Shown: piece by piece, positions 1 through 8,876 of the stretch
Position numbering within the stretch: the stretch's first letter is position 1
Layout of the letters: every line of letters starts with the position of its first letter
NCBI GenBank assembly: GCA_045652835.1
Contig: JAZOLE010000129.1
Coordinates: forward strand, 1 to 64,000
Direction of reading: 5' to 3'
Length of the DNA stretch: 64,000 nucleotides
Origin: SVQP01 sp045652835
GTDB taxonomy: Bacteria; Bacillota; Clostridia; Oscillospirales; CAG-272
The notes under the pieces: model-generated
The model's database searches: none
Told to the model about the DNA's origin: nothing
The model's input: only the letters and a program-made list of their open reading frames with translations
Program-made: the position numbers and the translations under genes

Positions 1-98
1 ATTCGTATTTCGCACTTACTTTTTTGCTTTGTACTTCTCTCTGTTATTCAATTGTCAAGGACCAATGTCACGCTACCGTTTTTCGCGGCAGCCTGATT
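1..98 (-). other. Possible leader of an rRNA operon lying off the left edge
   Basis: No gene is visible here. Read leftward, the stretch follows two tandem consensus promoters and contains CCTTGACAATTGAATAAC, which resembles the conserved leader or spacer strings found next to 16S and 23S genes of Firmicutes. Inference only: a highly expressed leftward unit, probably an rRNA operon, starts just beyond position 1. Confidence 0.35.
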
Positions 99-127
99 AT
101 TATATCACAGCGTTTTCGATTTGTCAA
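99..127 (-). promoter_or_regulatory. Sigma-A promoter P2, leftward
   Basis: On the minus strand TTGACA (122-127) is followed after exactly 17 bp by TATAAT (99-104), a perfect consensus. It lies about 120 bp downstream of a second promoter of the same direction, a tandem arrangement typical of rRNA operons. Confidence 0.8.
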
Positions 128-221
128 TAGGTTTTTCAAAACTTTTTTAGAAATTTTTTGACTTTTTTCTACCGACTCTTTCGAGCTTTGCTGTTTTTCG
201 GTCGCCCTCGCGACCTTGAAT

Positions 222-250
222 ATTCTACCACTTTCCTCCCCTTTTGTCAA
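222..250 (-). promoter_or_regulatory. Sigma-A promoter P1, leftward
   Basis: Minus-strand TTGACA (245-250), a 17-bp spacer and TAGAAT (222-227). Together with the promoter at 99-127 it would drive strong transcription out of the left edge. Confidence 0.7.
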
Positions 251-389
251 GTATCTTGTTCGCCAAAGTGTATAGGTTTTTATGATTGTTTTTGTATAGG
301 TTGCACAAACCGCGCTCCCAAAATCAAACAGGCATAAAATTCGGCACGTATTTCACAATAATACTATTACGCAATACGGAGCTGCAACC

Positions 390-1055
390 ATGTTAACTCT
401 TTTGTTTCGCACTATATTGATCTACGTTTTTTTGATCGTCATTATGCGCCTGATGGGTAAACGGCAGCTGGGCGAGCTGGAAATGACCGATCTGGTTATC
501 ACAATTTTACTTTCGGAAATCGCGACAGTTCCCTTGACAGACCCCTCTCAGCCGCTCACGCGCACCATCATCCCAGTCAGCACGCTCGCCTTACTTGAAA
601 TGCTCACCTCATGGATCGCGCTCAAGCTCCCCAAATCCAAAGTATTTCTCTCCCCCAAGCCTGCCATTCTCATCCGCAACGGAATCATTGACAGAACGCA
701 GCTACAGAAAGCGCGCGTTTCGCTGGACGAGCTAATGTGTGAGCTGCGGCAAAAAGACGCATCTGACGTAGGCCAGGTGCAGTACGCCATTCTGGAGAGC
801 AGCGGCAAGATCAGCGTCATCAAAAAAGCCGCCGAAACTCCCCCGACCGCCACGCAGCTCGGCATACAGCCGCAAGAAACAGGCATGATGCGCACAGTAT
901 TTTGCGACGGGATGTATGCTGACAAGACCTTGCGTGCTTTAGGACTTGACCGTAACTGGGTAAAAAAGCAGTTCAAGAGCCACGGCTTATCACCGGACAA
1001 GGTGTTCTTTATGACTGCCGATGATGCAGGCAACGTCCGCATTCAGAAAAAATAA
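390..1055 (+). CDS. DUF421 (YetF/YdfR-like) membrane protein
   Basis: A 221-residue protein of the DUF421 family. The N-terminal ~80 residues form three hydrophobic segments and carry the family's signature around MRLMGKRQLGELEMTDLV. The rest is a cytosolic domain with the characteristic LxxARxSLDELMxELR-type stretch (about residues 105-120). Members are inner-membrane proteins of unsettled biochemical role; B. subtilis homologues are linked to sporulation and envelope biology. GGAG lies nine bases before the ATG. The gene stands alone and is closed by a terminator hairpin beginning at its stop codon. Length is normal for the family, so the family call is firm although the function is not. 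Confidence 0.9.
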   Translation: MLTLLFRTILIYVFLIVIMRLMGKRQLGELEMTDLVITILLSEIATVPLTDPSQPLTRTIIPVSTLALLEMLTSWIALKLPKSKVFLSPKPAILIRNGIIDRTQLQKARVSLDELMCELRQKDASDVGQVQYAILESSGKISVIKKAAETPPTATQLGIQPQETGMMRTVFCDGMYADKTLRALGLDRNWVKKQFKSHGLSPDKVFFMTADDAGNVRIQKK

Positions 1056-1084
1056 CGACCGCCTCTTTCCGAGACGGTCGTTTT
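1055..1084 (+). terminator. Terminator of the DUF421 gene
   Basis: ACGACCG and CGGTCGT arms around CTC/GAG pairing, followed by TTTT. It starts on the last base of the stop codon. Confidence 0.75.
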
Positions 1085-1119
1085 CTTCCATATTATATGT
1101 TGCGCGTACAGAACTGATA

Positions 1120-1758
1120 TCATGCTAAAAATTCGATCAGCTGATCCAAGCGATCAATGATCGGGCAACCGCAAACCTGCAGCTGCGCGCGGCTTTGGTG
1201 ACCGCCACAGTACAGCACACAATCCGCATTCGCGGCGCGCGCGACCTCCCAATCGTGCACAGAATCGCCTACAAACAGCGCCTTGGCATGCGGATGCGCC
1301 TCTCGCCAAGCAAGCGCCGTGCCGATCTTGCCGCCTGCGTGAATATTATCCAGCCCCCAGATTTCCGCAAAATGGCTTTCAAGTCCGAGATCCTGCACCT
1401 GCCCCTTGAGCATTTGCAGCTCCGTAGCGGACAGCAGTGTTTGCGTATACCCCTGTGCAGCAAGTGCTTGCAGAGTTTGCTTTGCGCTCGGCATCAACGT
1501 GCTGTGCTTGTAATTTTCCATGTACAGCGCCACCCACTCGGGTGCCAGCACGGTGTAATAGTCCTCTTTTTCAAAGTCAAAGCCAACCTTGGCATAATAA
1601 TCAATGATAGGAAAGCAGAACATTTCCCTATACGATTCTACGCTGTCGATCGTCGCAAGCCCGCGGCGCGAAAGCATATCGTTCACCGCATCTATGCCTG
1701 CGCGGATATCGTCCAGCAGCGTACCGTTAAAATCCCATACTATATCCGTATATTTCAT
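1120..1758 (-). CDS. HAD-superfamily hydrolase, phosphoglycolate phosphatase-like
   Basis: A 212-residue haloacid-dehalogenase phosphatase. Motif I is DFNGTLLD near the N terminus (DxNGT instead of the more usual DxDGT), motif II is LLSAT, and motif III/IV is FVGDSVHDWEVARAA, ending in the acidic pair that binds magnesium. A helical cap lies between motifs I and II, as in PGP/beta-phosphoglucomutase relatives. The start at 1758 is chosen because GGAGA sits 4-5 bases upstream; an in-frame extension to 1809 would run through a terminator hairpin. The Asn in motif I replaces the usual second Asp, which normally acts as acid/base, so catalysis may be slow or the substrate unusual. Confidence 0.85.
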   Translation of the reverse strand: MKYTDIVWDFNGTLLDDIRAGIDAVNDMLSRRGLATIDSVESYREMFCFPIIDYYAKVGFDFEKEDYYTVLAPEWVALYMENYKHSTLMPSAKQTLQALAAQGYTQTLLSATELQMLKGQVQDLGLESHFAEIWGLDNIHAGGKIGTALAWREAHPHAKALFVGDSVHDWEVARAANADCVLYCGGHQSRAQLQVCGCPIIDRLDQLIEFLA

Positions 1759-1770
1759 AGCTTCTCCAAA

Positions 1771-1803
1771 AGCAGCCCGTTGCGTTTGACGCAACGGGCT
1801 TTG
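1771..1803 (-). terminator. Terminator hairpin after the solute-binding lipoprotein
   Basis: Perfect 12-bp arms (1774-1785 and 1789-1800) around a TTG loop, with a T-rich flank on the minus strand, just after the stop at 1822. Confidence 0.75.
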
Positions 1804-1821
1804 CTTCATATATTATATAAA

Positions 1822-4053
1822 TTAGTTTGCGGGAACGTCGTAGCCGTACTCGGTCAGCCAGTTGACGTAAATGGTGTAGGGAGAATTGCCCTTGGACAGG
1901 TCGTCATTGGAGGGATCATCGTCAGCATTGAGTTCCTCAGCAGCGTCGGGATCGTAAGCAGGATTGTTTGCCTTCTTGATCCACGCGTTGTCCTTAACGG
2001 ATTCCTTGAGCTCTTCCTTGAGTGCAGTGATCAGATCCTCAAGCTCGTTGATGTTAGCACAAGCATCCAGTCTTGCCTGGATTTCTGCGCTCTTAACAGT
2101 CATCTTGTCGATCAAACCAGCGGGAACGTACTCAGGATCAGTCTTAGGCTTAACACCGGAATAGAAGGGGTCGATATCCAAGCCGTTTTCATCGCCGTCC
2201 AGTACGGTGTTGAAATCAAAGCCAAGCAGCGGGTCGATCAGAGACTCGTTGTTCTGCTCTCTTGCGCCTTCCCAAGCATCAGCTCTCTTGCCCTCGCCGG
2301 GATGTGCCATAAATACGTTACCGGTCTTTTCCAGCGTCATCTGATAATCATCATTGAGCATGGTCAGCACCTGGCCTTCGCTGGGCTCGCTGAGTTCATA
2401 GTTCTTGCCCTCAACGCCATACTGAAGCAGGTTACGAATGGTAGAGTTAGTGTTCAGATACGTAATGATATCCATGGATCTGCCGACTGCAAAGTGAGAA
2501 TATGCGCTGACAGCGAACATGTTGCCATACAGCTCGTTCTCGGTTGCTTCGGGATACTCTGCAATTACAGCATAGTAGGTCTTGCCGTTGTAAGTGCAGT
2601 AGCCGTTCTTTTCCATATCCTTCTTGAAGGTGGAGTCGCCCTTGACAAAGTCAACTGCAACGGTCTGACCCTCGGCAGCTTCACCGAAGTAGCCTTCAAA
2701 CTTGAAGTTCATCAGTTCACGGAGAATGTCCAGATAATCAGCCTTGGTGAACAGGTTGCTGAACTGCAGACGGATGCTGCCACGGTTACGGTTTGCAGCG
2801 CCGCCGTAAACAGTACCGAACATCGAGAAGGTGTCACCTTCCTGATCGTAGTAGTAGTTGTACAGCTTAACGGGCTCCTTGTCCTCGCCTTCTGCATCAC
2901 CGATGTCACCGATATCGCCCTCTTCTTCCTCGTTGCCTTCCTGCTCCTCATAGGTCATGGACCAGTACCAAACCAGCATGTTCATGCACTCTTCGTAGGT
3001 AGCGTTCAAAGGAAGTACGTCAGGCTCAAACTTTGCGATATCAGCAAGGAAGTACTTGGTGTCAAGCACGTCTTCAACACCGTCAATGGTGTAGTAGTAC
3101 TTGTCAAACAGCCCCTTGTCGATCATCATGTAGGTATATTCGCCAATGGAAACGTTATTGGGAACTGCATAAGTAGAACCGTCGATCTGTACACCGCTGA
3201 GCAGCGTTGCGGAGATGTAGTCGGTCAGCTTTCTGGAAGCACCGGTGATCTCCTCGTCCAGAGGCTGGATCCACTCGCTATCGATGAAATCATTGTAGCG
3301 CTCAAAGCCGGACAGATAGATGATGTCAACCTGATTCTTTCTCAGTTCAGGATATACGATCTCTGCGATCTCGTACTCGTTGTAGGAGGTAAGTTCCTCA
3401 ACAACGCCGGTCTCTTCTTCGTCCTCGTCGTCACTTACGTTAGCGAACTCCTGATACTGAGGATATTCTGCATAGAATTCCTTCTTCAGCTTTTCAGTAT
3501 CGGTTCTGCCATCTTCCTTAGCGTCCTTGAGGTACTTCTTGAGTGCCTTGGCAGCCTTGTCCTTGAGCAAAATGTACTCTTCGTTCAGGATCATGATCTT
3601 AGTCAGCTTACCGCACTTTTCAAGGAATGCGGAAACTTCCTCTTCGGAAGCGGTTGCCTTCAGATCTTCGTATTTATCGCGGTCAAACTCCTGCACACCG
3701 TAGTACTGCTCTTCGGTGTAGTAATACAGGTCCAAATTAACCTTGAACTTAGACTTGGTGATCTTGGTAATTTCAGCCTCTACCTTATCGTAAGCAGCTC
3801 TGGTTGCTTCAGCCTCGGCAACTGCCTTGTTGTAAGCATCACCCTCGCCGTACTGTGCGAGAAGCTTGGCCTTCAGCTGTGCCATTTCCTCATCGGTATT
3901 GGCAACTTCCTTGTCGGAAATGACCCACATGGTCAGCGTAATACCGGAGATCTGCTCAACGTCTGCCGTGTCCTTCTTTTGGTTACAACCGGTCAGGAGA
4001 ACAGTCAGCAGCATCAGCATGCTCAGCGTCAGACAGATAAATCTGTTTCTCAT
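1822..4053 (-). CDS. Large extracellular solute-binding lipoprotein
   Basis: A 743-residue exported lipoprotein. The signal peptide ends in lipobox LLTGC with the lipidated Cys at residue 23. The ITLTMWVISDKE start and the later VDIIYLSGF...YNDFIDSEWIQPLDE...YAVPNNV order is that of family-1 (sugar-type) ABC solute-binding proteins. It is much longer than the usual 400-550 residues because a charged, helix-prone insert of about 190 residues (roughly 45-235) separates the first strand from the rest, and an acidic Glu/Gly/Asp stretch lies in the middle. AGGAGG precedes the ATG at 4053. No permease or ATPase gene is adjacent, so the substrate and partner are unknown. Confidence 0.85.
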   Translation of the reverse strand: MRNRFICLTLSMLMLLTVLLTGCNQKKDTADVEQISGITLTMWVISDKEVANTDEEMAQLKAKLLAQYGEGDAYNKAVAEAEATRAAYDKVEAEITKITKSKFKVNLDLYYYTEEQYYGVQEFDRDKYEDLKATASEEEVSAFLEKCGKLTKIMILNEEYILLKDKAAKALKKYLKDAKEDGRTDTEKLKKEFYAEYPQYQEFANVSDDEDEEETGVVEELTSYNEYEIAEIVYPELRKNQVDIIYLSGFERYNDFIDSEWIQPLDEEITGASRKLTDYISATLLSGVQIDGSTYAVPNNVSIGEYTYMMIDKGLFDKYYYTIDGVEDVLDTKYFLADIAKFEPDVLPLNATYEECMNMLVWYWSMTYEEQEGNEEEEGDIGDIGDAEGEDKEPVKLYNYYYDQEGDTFSMFGTVYGGAANRNRGSIRLQFSNLFTKADYLDILRELMNFKFEGYFGEAAEGQTVAVDFVKGDSTFKKDMEKNGYCTYNGKTYYAVIAEYPEATENELYGNMFAVSAYSHFAVGRSMDIITYLNTNSTIRNLLQYGVEGKNYELSEPSEGQVLTMLNDDYQMTLEKTGNVFMAHPGEGKRADAWEGAREQNNESLIDPLLGFDFNTVLDGDENGLDIDPFYSGVKPKTDPEYVPAGLIDKMTVKSAEIQARLDACANINELEDLITALKEELKESVKDNAWIKKANNPAYDPDAAEELNADDDPSNDDLSKGNSPYTIYVNWLTEYGYDVPAN

Positions 4054-4132
4054 TGGAATTCCTCCTTGCAAATCGTAGCGCCTTATCCCCACCCCTTTTG
4101 GGCAGAGTATCAGCTATTATTCATACCAATAT

Positions 4133-4161
4133 ATTTTACACTATAATTGCCGCTATGTCAA
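4133..4161 (-). promoter_or_regulatory. Sigma-A promoter of the solute-binding lipoprotein
   Basis: Minus-strand TTGACA (4156-4161), 17 bp, TAAAAT (4133-4138), about 80 bp before the start codon. Confidence 0.75.
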
Positions 4162-4363
4162 GGGAAATTTTGGCCTAGTTTGTAAACCTTTTTTGACCTT
4201 ATATTCCCATACGTTTCGGCAGCTTGAAATCCCCCGTCATTTCCTACAAATCAGCCTTGTTTTCTTTGTTGGAAATTGCTGATGAAAGGTGGCAAAAGGG
4301 ACGTTTTTGTGTCGTTTCAGAGGCTTTTGGCTCTCTGACAATTCACAATTTTTTTACAATAAA

Positions 4364-5482
4364 TCAGTCCAAAAATCCCTTGAGATGGCGTGCGCGGCTG
4401 GGGTGACGCAGCTTACGCAGTGCCTTTGCTTCGATCTGACGGATACGCTCTCTGGTGATTTCAAACTCCTGACCAACCTCTTCCAGCGTTCTGGTTCTGC
4501 CGTCATACAGACCGAAACGCAGCTTGATAACGTGCTCTTCTCTGGGAGTCAGGGTGTGCAGCTCGCGCTCGATGACCTCACGCAGAATGGTAGCGGATGC
4601 AGCCTCGGAGGGAGCGGGGGTATCCTCATCGGGAATAAAGTCGCCAAGGTGGCTGTCTTCCTCTTCACCGATAGGAGTTTCCAGCGAAACGGGGTCCTGC
4701 GCGATCTTGAGGATCTCGCGTACCTTGTCCGCGCTCATACCCATCTTCTCACCGATCTCCTCGGCAGTTGCTTCTCTACCAAGCTCCTGCAGCATTTGTC
4801 TGGAGTATCTGGACACCTTATGGATGGTCTCTACCATGTGTACGGGAATACGAATGGTTCTTGCCTGATCTGCAATGGCACGGGTGATCGCCTGTCTGAT
4901 CCACCAGGTTGCATAGGTCGAGAACTTGTAGCCCTTGGTATAGTCGAACTTGTCAACTGCCTTCATCAGACCCAGGTTACCCTCCTGAATCAGGTCAAGG
5001 AAGAACATACCTCTGCCTACGTATCTCTTTGCAATGCTGACTACCAGACGCAGGTTGGCTTCCACCAGCTCCATCTTGGCATCCTCATCGCCTGCTGCCA
5101 TTCTCTCGGCAAGCTCGCGCTCCTTGTCTGCGGTCAGCAGCGGTACGCGGCCGATCTCCTTGAGATACAGACGCACGGGGTCGTCAATGGCAAGACCCTC
5201 TTGACCGAGCAGTCTTTCCATATTCTCACCGTCGCTGTAACGCTCTACTTCACTCTCGATCTCATCCATCTCGGCAGAAGAAATCTCATCGCCAAGCGGA
5301 ATGCCGCTATCCTCCAATGCCTCATACAGCTTGTCTATACTGTCAAGGTCGTAATCCATTTCCTCCAGTGCATCGTCAAGATCCTCCGCGGAGAGATCGC
5401 CCTTCTTTCCCTTGGCGACCAGTTCCTCCATGGTGATCTTCTTTTCCTCGTGTTCACCGGTTACGATTTTGGTCTCATTCAT
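4364..5482 (-). CDS. rpoD: Primary sigma factor RpoD (SigA)
   Basis: A 372-residue housekeeping sigma factor. An acidic N-terminal region 1.1 is followed by region 1.2 (DPVRLYLKEIGRVPLLT), region 2 (NLRLVVSIAKRYVGRGMFFLDLIQEGNLGLMKA... with YKFSTYATWWIRQAI in 2.3-2.4), region 3 (IRIPVHMVETI) and region 4 with the HTH TLEEVGQEFEITRERIRQIEAKAL. The ATG at 5482 has AAAGGA upstream; a GTG at 5503 is in frame but lacks a ribosome-binding site. It is the last gene of dgt-dnaG-rpoD. Its regions 2.4 and 4.2 match the consensus -10 and -35 hexamers seen throughout this window. Confidence 0.97.
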   Translation of the reverse strand: MNETKIVTGEHEEKKITMEELVAKGKKGDLSAEDLDDALEEMDYDLDSIDKLYEALEDSGIPLGDEISSAEMDEIESEVERYSDGENMERLLGQEGLAIDDPVRLYLKEIGRVPLLTADKERELAERMAAGDEDAKMELVEANLRLVVSIAKRYVGRGMFFLDLIQEGNLGLMKAVDKFDYTKGYKFSTYATWWIRQAITRAIADQARTIRIPVHMVETIHKVSRYSRQMLQELGREATAEEIGEKMGMSADKVREILKIAQDPVSLETPIGEEEDSHLGDFIPDEDTPAPSEAASATILREVIERELHTLTPREEHVIKLRFGLYDGRTRTLEEVGQEFEITRERIRQIEAKALRKLRHPSRARHLKGFLD

Positions 5483-5523
5483 GATTTTTCGGTTTCCTTT
5501 CACGTTTTGGGTTCTTTATATTT

Positions 5524-7296
5524 TTATATTTTTTTCTTCTTTGCGTCAAGCAGCTGCTGAATAGACGCGACAGCGTCACCGGAATCCCGTGCGTCGCTCT
5601 TTTGCTTTTGCTCCTTGAGCGTTTGCACACTGGCGCGCAGCACAGCCGTGCCGTTTTCAGCCAGGGCGCGACGTCTTTGCAGCATGCTTTGCAGCCTACC
5701 CATCTCGTCGGGAGAGAAAACCTCACCCAAAAGCGAGTAGTTAAAGCCGCCCTCACTACGCTCCATTTGCATAATGCTTGCATAGGCGCGCTTACCAAGT
5801 CCCGAGAAAAAGTCCTCCTCGCCAAGCGCGATTGCGCCCGAGGTGATCTGCTTACGGTGCTCGGGATACAGCATCAAAAGTCCGAGAATGGCTTCCTCTG
5901 CCGCCACCGCCTGCACGTTTTTGGCAGTATCGGGATTGACGCGGTCACCATAGCCTCTTGCCGAAAGGCTTGCTTCCTGCACCTGCTTTTGCTTGGCTGC
6001 GCGCAGCTTTTTGTTACGCGTGCGCTCCACGTCATTTTTCAGGCTCTCTGCGCTGATGCGCAGCTTGTCCGCTACGGTGGAGGCATAGATCTCACGCTCA
6101 ACCTTGGAGGGCGAGAGCGCGATCAGTGCGCACAGCTCCTCGGAGGCTTTAATGCGCTCCTCGGGAATATCCATGCTGTATTTGGCAAATATCTTTTCGG
6201 ATTTATACGAAAACTCGGTGCGGCTGCCCTCCACCAATCGGCGGAAGCGCGCGTCTCCGAATTTGCGCAGATACTCATCGGGGTCCTTTGCGTCATTGAC
6301 GTGCAGCACGCGCACGTCCATACCAACCTGTCCAAGCACCTCCATCGCCTTGACAGCGGCACGCTGTCCCGCCTCGTCGGCGTCATAGCAAATGACGACC
6401 TGCTTGGTATATTTGGTCATCAGCCTTGCCTGCTCGGGGGTAATTGCAGTGCCCAGCGTAGCCACTGCATTTTCAAAGCCGTAGGCATGCAGCGAAATGA
6501 CGTCCATATAGCCCTCGCAAAGGATCAATCTCTCTGCAGAGTGATTCTTTGCAAAATTGAGTGCAAACAGATTCTTGCGTTTTTGGAACGCAGGGGTATC
6601 GGATGAGTTGAGATACTTGGGCTTGGAGTCATCCATCACGCGACCGCCAAAGGCGATGACGTTGCCTGCAGTATCGATAATGGGAAACATCACGCGATTG
6701 CGGAAATAGTCATAGGCTCTGCCGTTTTTCTGGCTGATGCCGCACAGAAAGCCTTGCGACAGCTCCTGATCGGTGTATCCCTTTTTGTGCATATAATCGG
6801 TCAGCATATTGAACGATCCCGGTGCAAAGCCAAGACCGAAATGCTTGATCAGTGCCATGCTCAGCCCACGCTTCTCTGTCAGATAGCGCAAGCCCTCTGC
6901 TCCGATGGGGTCAAGCAGACACTTGTGAAAAAACTTGGCGGCTTCCCTGTTCATATCGTGCACGCGTGCGCGCGTCAGCCCACCCGCATTGTTCTTTTCT
7001 TTCTCATGCACAATGCGAATGCCTGCGCGGTTTGCAAGCACCTCAACCGCCGAGGGGTAATCCAGATTATCGTTTTTCATCACAAACGTGATGGCGTCGC
7101 CACCCGCGCCGCAGCCAAAGCAGTAAAAGCTTTCGCTATCGGGGAACACGGTAAACGACGGTGTTTTTTCGCTGTGGAAGGGGCAAAGACCGCCGAAGTT
7201 GGAGCCGGCACGCTTAAGCGTTACGTAGCTGCCGATCAGCTCCACAATATCCGTGCGGTGGCGTACCTCCTCCACGACTTCTCTTGGTATGCTCAT
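5524..7296 (-). CDS. dnaG: DNA primase DnaG
   Basis: A 590-residue primase that makes RNA primers at the replication fork. The N-terminal CHC2 zinc finger is visible as C38, H41, C59 and C62. The TOPRIM core follows with LILCEGYMDVISLHAYG (the catalytic Glu) and CYDADEAGQRA (the Asp triad). The C-terminal ~140 residues form the helical DnaB-helicase-binding domain. Its start codon abuts the stop of dgt, and rpoD follows about 40 bases downstream, giving the macromolecular-synthesis operon common in Clostridia. Length is normal and no anomaly is seen. Confidence 0.97.
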   Translation of the reverse strand: MSIPREVVEEVRHRTDIVELIGSYVTLKRAGSNFGGLCPFHSEKTPSFTVFPDSESFYCFGCGAGGDAITFVMKNDNLDYPSAVEVLANRAGIRIVHEKEKNNAGGLTRARVHDMNREAAKFFHKCLLDPIGAEGLRYLTEKRGLSMALIKHFGLGFAPGSFNMLTDYMHKKGYTDQELSQGFLCGISQKNGRAYDYFRNRVMFPIIDTAGNVIAFGGRVMDDSKPKYLNSSDTPAFQKRKNLFALNFAKNHSAERLILCEGYMDVISLHAYGFENAVATLGTAITPEQARLMTKYTKQVVICYDADEAGQRAAVKAMEVLGQVGMDVRVLHVNDAKDPDEYLRKFGDARFRRLVEGSRTEFSYKSEKIFAKYSMDIPEERIKASEELCALIALSPSKVEREIYASTVADKLRISAESLKNDVERTRNKKLRAAKQKQVQEASLSARGYGDRVNPDTAKNVQAVAAEEAILGLLMLYPEHRKQITSGAIALGEEDFFSGLGKRAYASIMQMERSEGGFNYSLLGEVFSPDEMGRLQSMLQRRRALAENGTAVLRASVQTLKEQKQKSDARDSGDAVASIQQLLDAKKKKI

Positions 7297-8325
7297 TTAT
7301 CTGCCCCTCCAAACCTGCGGAATGAACAGATCGTTATAAAGCTGAATTGCATATCTGTCAGTCATGCCGGACACGTAGTCACACACGCAACGCTCAATCG
7401 ATTCGTTGTCTATATTACGGCGATAGGATTCGGGCAGCTTTTCGGGGTGCCCCACAAAGTACTCGTAAAGCTTGATCAGCATATCCTCGGCTTTTCCCTC
7501 TTCGCCCTTGGCAACGGGATTGAGATACACGTTCTCAAACAGGAAATCGCGCAGCTCGTCGGTCGCCTGCTTTACCTCGGGGGTCATGCAGATATGATCC
7601 TGATCGGTAGAGGCACGAATAACCGAGGTCACCATAGTGTTGATGCGCTGGGAATGCTTTTGACCAAGACACTCGCGCAGGTGCGCGGGAATATCCTGGA
7701 TGGTAAGTATTCCTGCACGGCAAGCGTCGTCTATATCGTGATTGATGTACGCAATTTTATCGGCGTATTTGACCAGTGCACCCTCAAGAGTGCTTGCGCC
7801 GCAATAGTCGATTGAGCCGGAATGGTGCTCAATACCATCTCTGACCTCCCAAGTCAGGTTTAGACCTTGCCCGCTATTTTCCAACACCTCGACAACGCGA
7901 ACGCTTTGCATATAGTGCGAAAAATCGGGAGAAAAGCATTTTTGCAAAGCACGCTCACCTGCATGACCAAAGGGGGTATGGCCAAGGTCATGACCAAGCG
8001 CAGCGGCTTCGGTCAAGTCCTCGTTCAGACGCAGGGCGCGCGCCATGATACGTGCGATCTGCGTAACCTCAAGGGTATGGGTCAGACGGGTACGGTAGTG
8101 GTCGCCCTCGGGAGCGAGAAAGACCTGCGTTTTGTTCATCAGACGGCGGAAGGACTGGCAATGCGTGATCTTATCGCGGTCACGCTGGAACTCGGTACGC
8201 AAGCGACAGGGTTCCTGATAGCGCTCGCGTCCTTTGGTTTGCGAGGTACGGAAAGCGTAGGGAGAGAGAGAAGATTCTTCCCTTTCCAAGAAAATGTTTA
8301 CTAAGTTATCCTGTGTATGATCCAT
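7297..8325 (-). CDS. dgt: dGTP triphosphohydrolase (dGTPase), HD domain
   Basis: A 342-residue HD-domain protein of the dGTPase type, which cleaves dNTPs to nucleosides and triphosphate. The HD metal site is visible as H83 (RLTHTLEV), H112-D113 (LGHDLGHTPFGHAGE) and a later Asp in AYINHDIDDA. The N-terminal FRRLMNKTQVF segment is typical of the family. TGAGG precedes the ATG at 8325. It heads the operon with dnaG and rpoD, linking nucleotide pool control with replication. No separate promoter could be defined. The substrate preference (dGTP or other dNTPs) cannot be read from sequence. Confidence 0.93.
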   Translation of the reverse strand: MDHTQDNLVNIFLEREESSLSPYAFRTSQTKGRERYQEPCRLRTEFQRDRDKITHCQSFRRLMNKTQVFLAPEGDHYRTRLTHTLEVTQIARIMARALRLNEDLTEAAALGHDLGHTPFGHAGERALQKCFSPDFSHYMQSVRVVEVLENSGQGLNLTWEVRDGIEHHSGSIDYCGASTLEGALVKYADKIAYINHDIDDACRAGILTIQDIPAHLRECLGQKHSQRINTMVTSVIRASTDQDHICMTPEVKQATDELRDFLFENVYLNPVAKGEEGKAEDMLIKLYEYFVGHPEKLPESYRRNIDNESIERCVCDYVSGMTDRYAIQLYNDLFIPQVWRGR

Positions 8326-8466
8326 GGTAAAACCTCACTTTCCTTTGCAATACTTCGTTCAATATATAATATACGCACAAATTTGCGATTTTCCTTTTTT
8401 TCTTGCGAAATTTTTATAAACTTTTGCAAAAAACATATGGAAGCCCCCCCCCACCCGGACACCCTC

Positions 8467-8632
8467 ATGACGAAAAGTTTTGGTCGAGCTTTTCCAAAAG
8501 CCCGCGGGGTCTTGGGGCAGCGCCCCGAGTCGCCGCTGCAGCGGCGAAACCCCTACTCGCCGTTTAAATTCGCGAAGCGAATGAATGGTTCATTTTTTGC
8601 GGCTACTCCGTCAAAAAGAACGGAGAGAGTCT
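8467..8632 (+). repeat. Structured dispersed repeat, copy A
   Basis: First of five copies (A-E) of a ~145-165-bp intergenic element. It begins with ATGACGAAAAGTTTTGG and contains four consecutive hairpins: GCTTTT/AAAAGC, CTTGGGGC-AGC-GCCCCGAG, the palindrome TCGCCGC-TGCA-GCGGCGA, and a GTTC(A)TTTTT...CAAAAAGAAC stem. It converges on copy B (8660-8815), so A and B form a long inverted pair filling the dgt-yigZ gap. Nothing else was seen in this 550-bp gap apart from the terminator at 8834. Confidence 0.85.
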
Positions 8633-8659
8633 TCTCAATGTGATGCGTCTTAAACCCAT

Positions 8660-8815
8660 TACCCACTTTTTTCTTTGACACCGCTGGCGCAAAGAAAAAA
8701 GTTCACAAAAAAGAAACGCCGAGAAGTTTCGCCCTCTGCGGAGGGCGACTTGGGGCGCTGCCCCAAGAGCCCCGGTCGCTTTTTGCAAAAAGCGACGCAA
8801 AAACTCTCGTGAGTG
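8660..8815 (-). repeat. Structured dispersed repeat, copy B
   Basis: Minus-strand copy of the element. Its stems are GTCGCTTTTTGC with its complement, CTTGGGGC-AGC-GCCCCAAG, TCGCCCTC-CGCA-GAGGGCGA, and ACTTTTTTCTTTG paired with its exact complement around CGCCAGCGGTGT. The stem sequences differ from copy A but still pair. Confidence 0.85.
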
Positions 8816-8833
8816 GGTTGTCCGTGGGGGGAG

Positions 8834-8872
8834 AAAAATCGGAGGGTGACCGCACGGTCACCCTCCGATTTT
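8834..8872. terminator. Bidirectional terminator
   Basis: AATCGGAGGGTGACCG-CA-CGGTCACCCTCCGATT with A-rich and T-rich flanks on the two sides. It closes the leftward YigZ operon. Confidence 0.85.
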
Positions 8873-8876
8873 TCGG

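Noticed and set aside
68..250. 60-codon open frame on the minus strand
   Set aside because: It runs through two consensus promoters and the suspected rRNA leader and has no domain; its start overlaps a -35 box.
1195..4146. Very long open frame on the plus strand opposite the HAD and solute-binding genes
   Set aside because: It is antisense to two genes with clear families, ribosome-binding sites and a promoter; its translation shows no domain and arises from codon bias of the real genes. The same holds for the frame at 32007-34523.
8467..8815. Short open frames inside the structured repeats (also in copies C, D and E)
   Set aside because: Their similar translations follow from the shared repeat DNA. 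Stem changes are compensated at base level and frames are broken in some copies, so they are not read as proteins.
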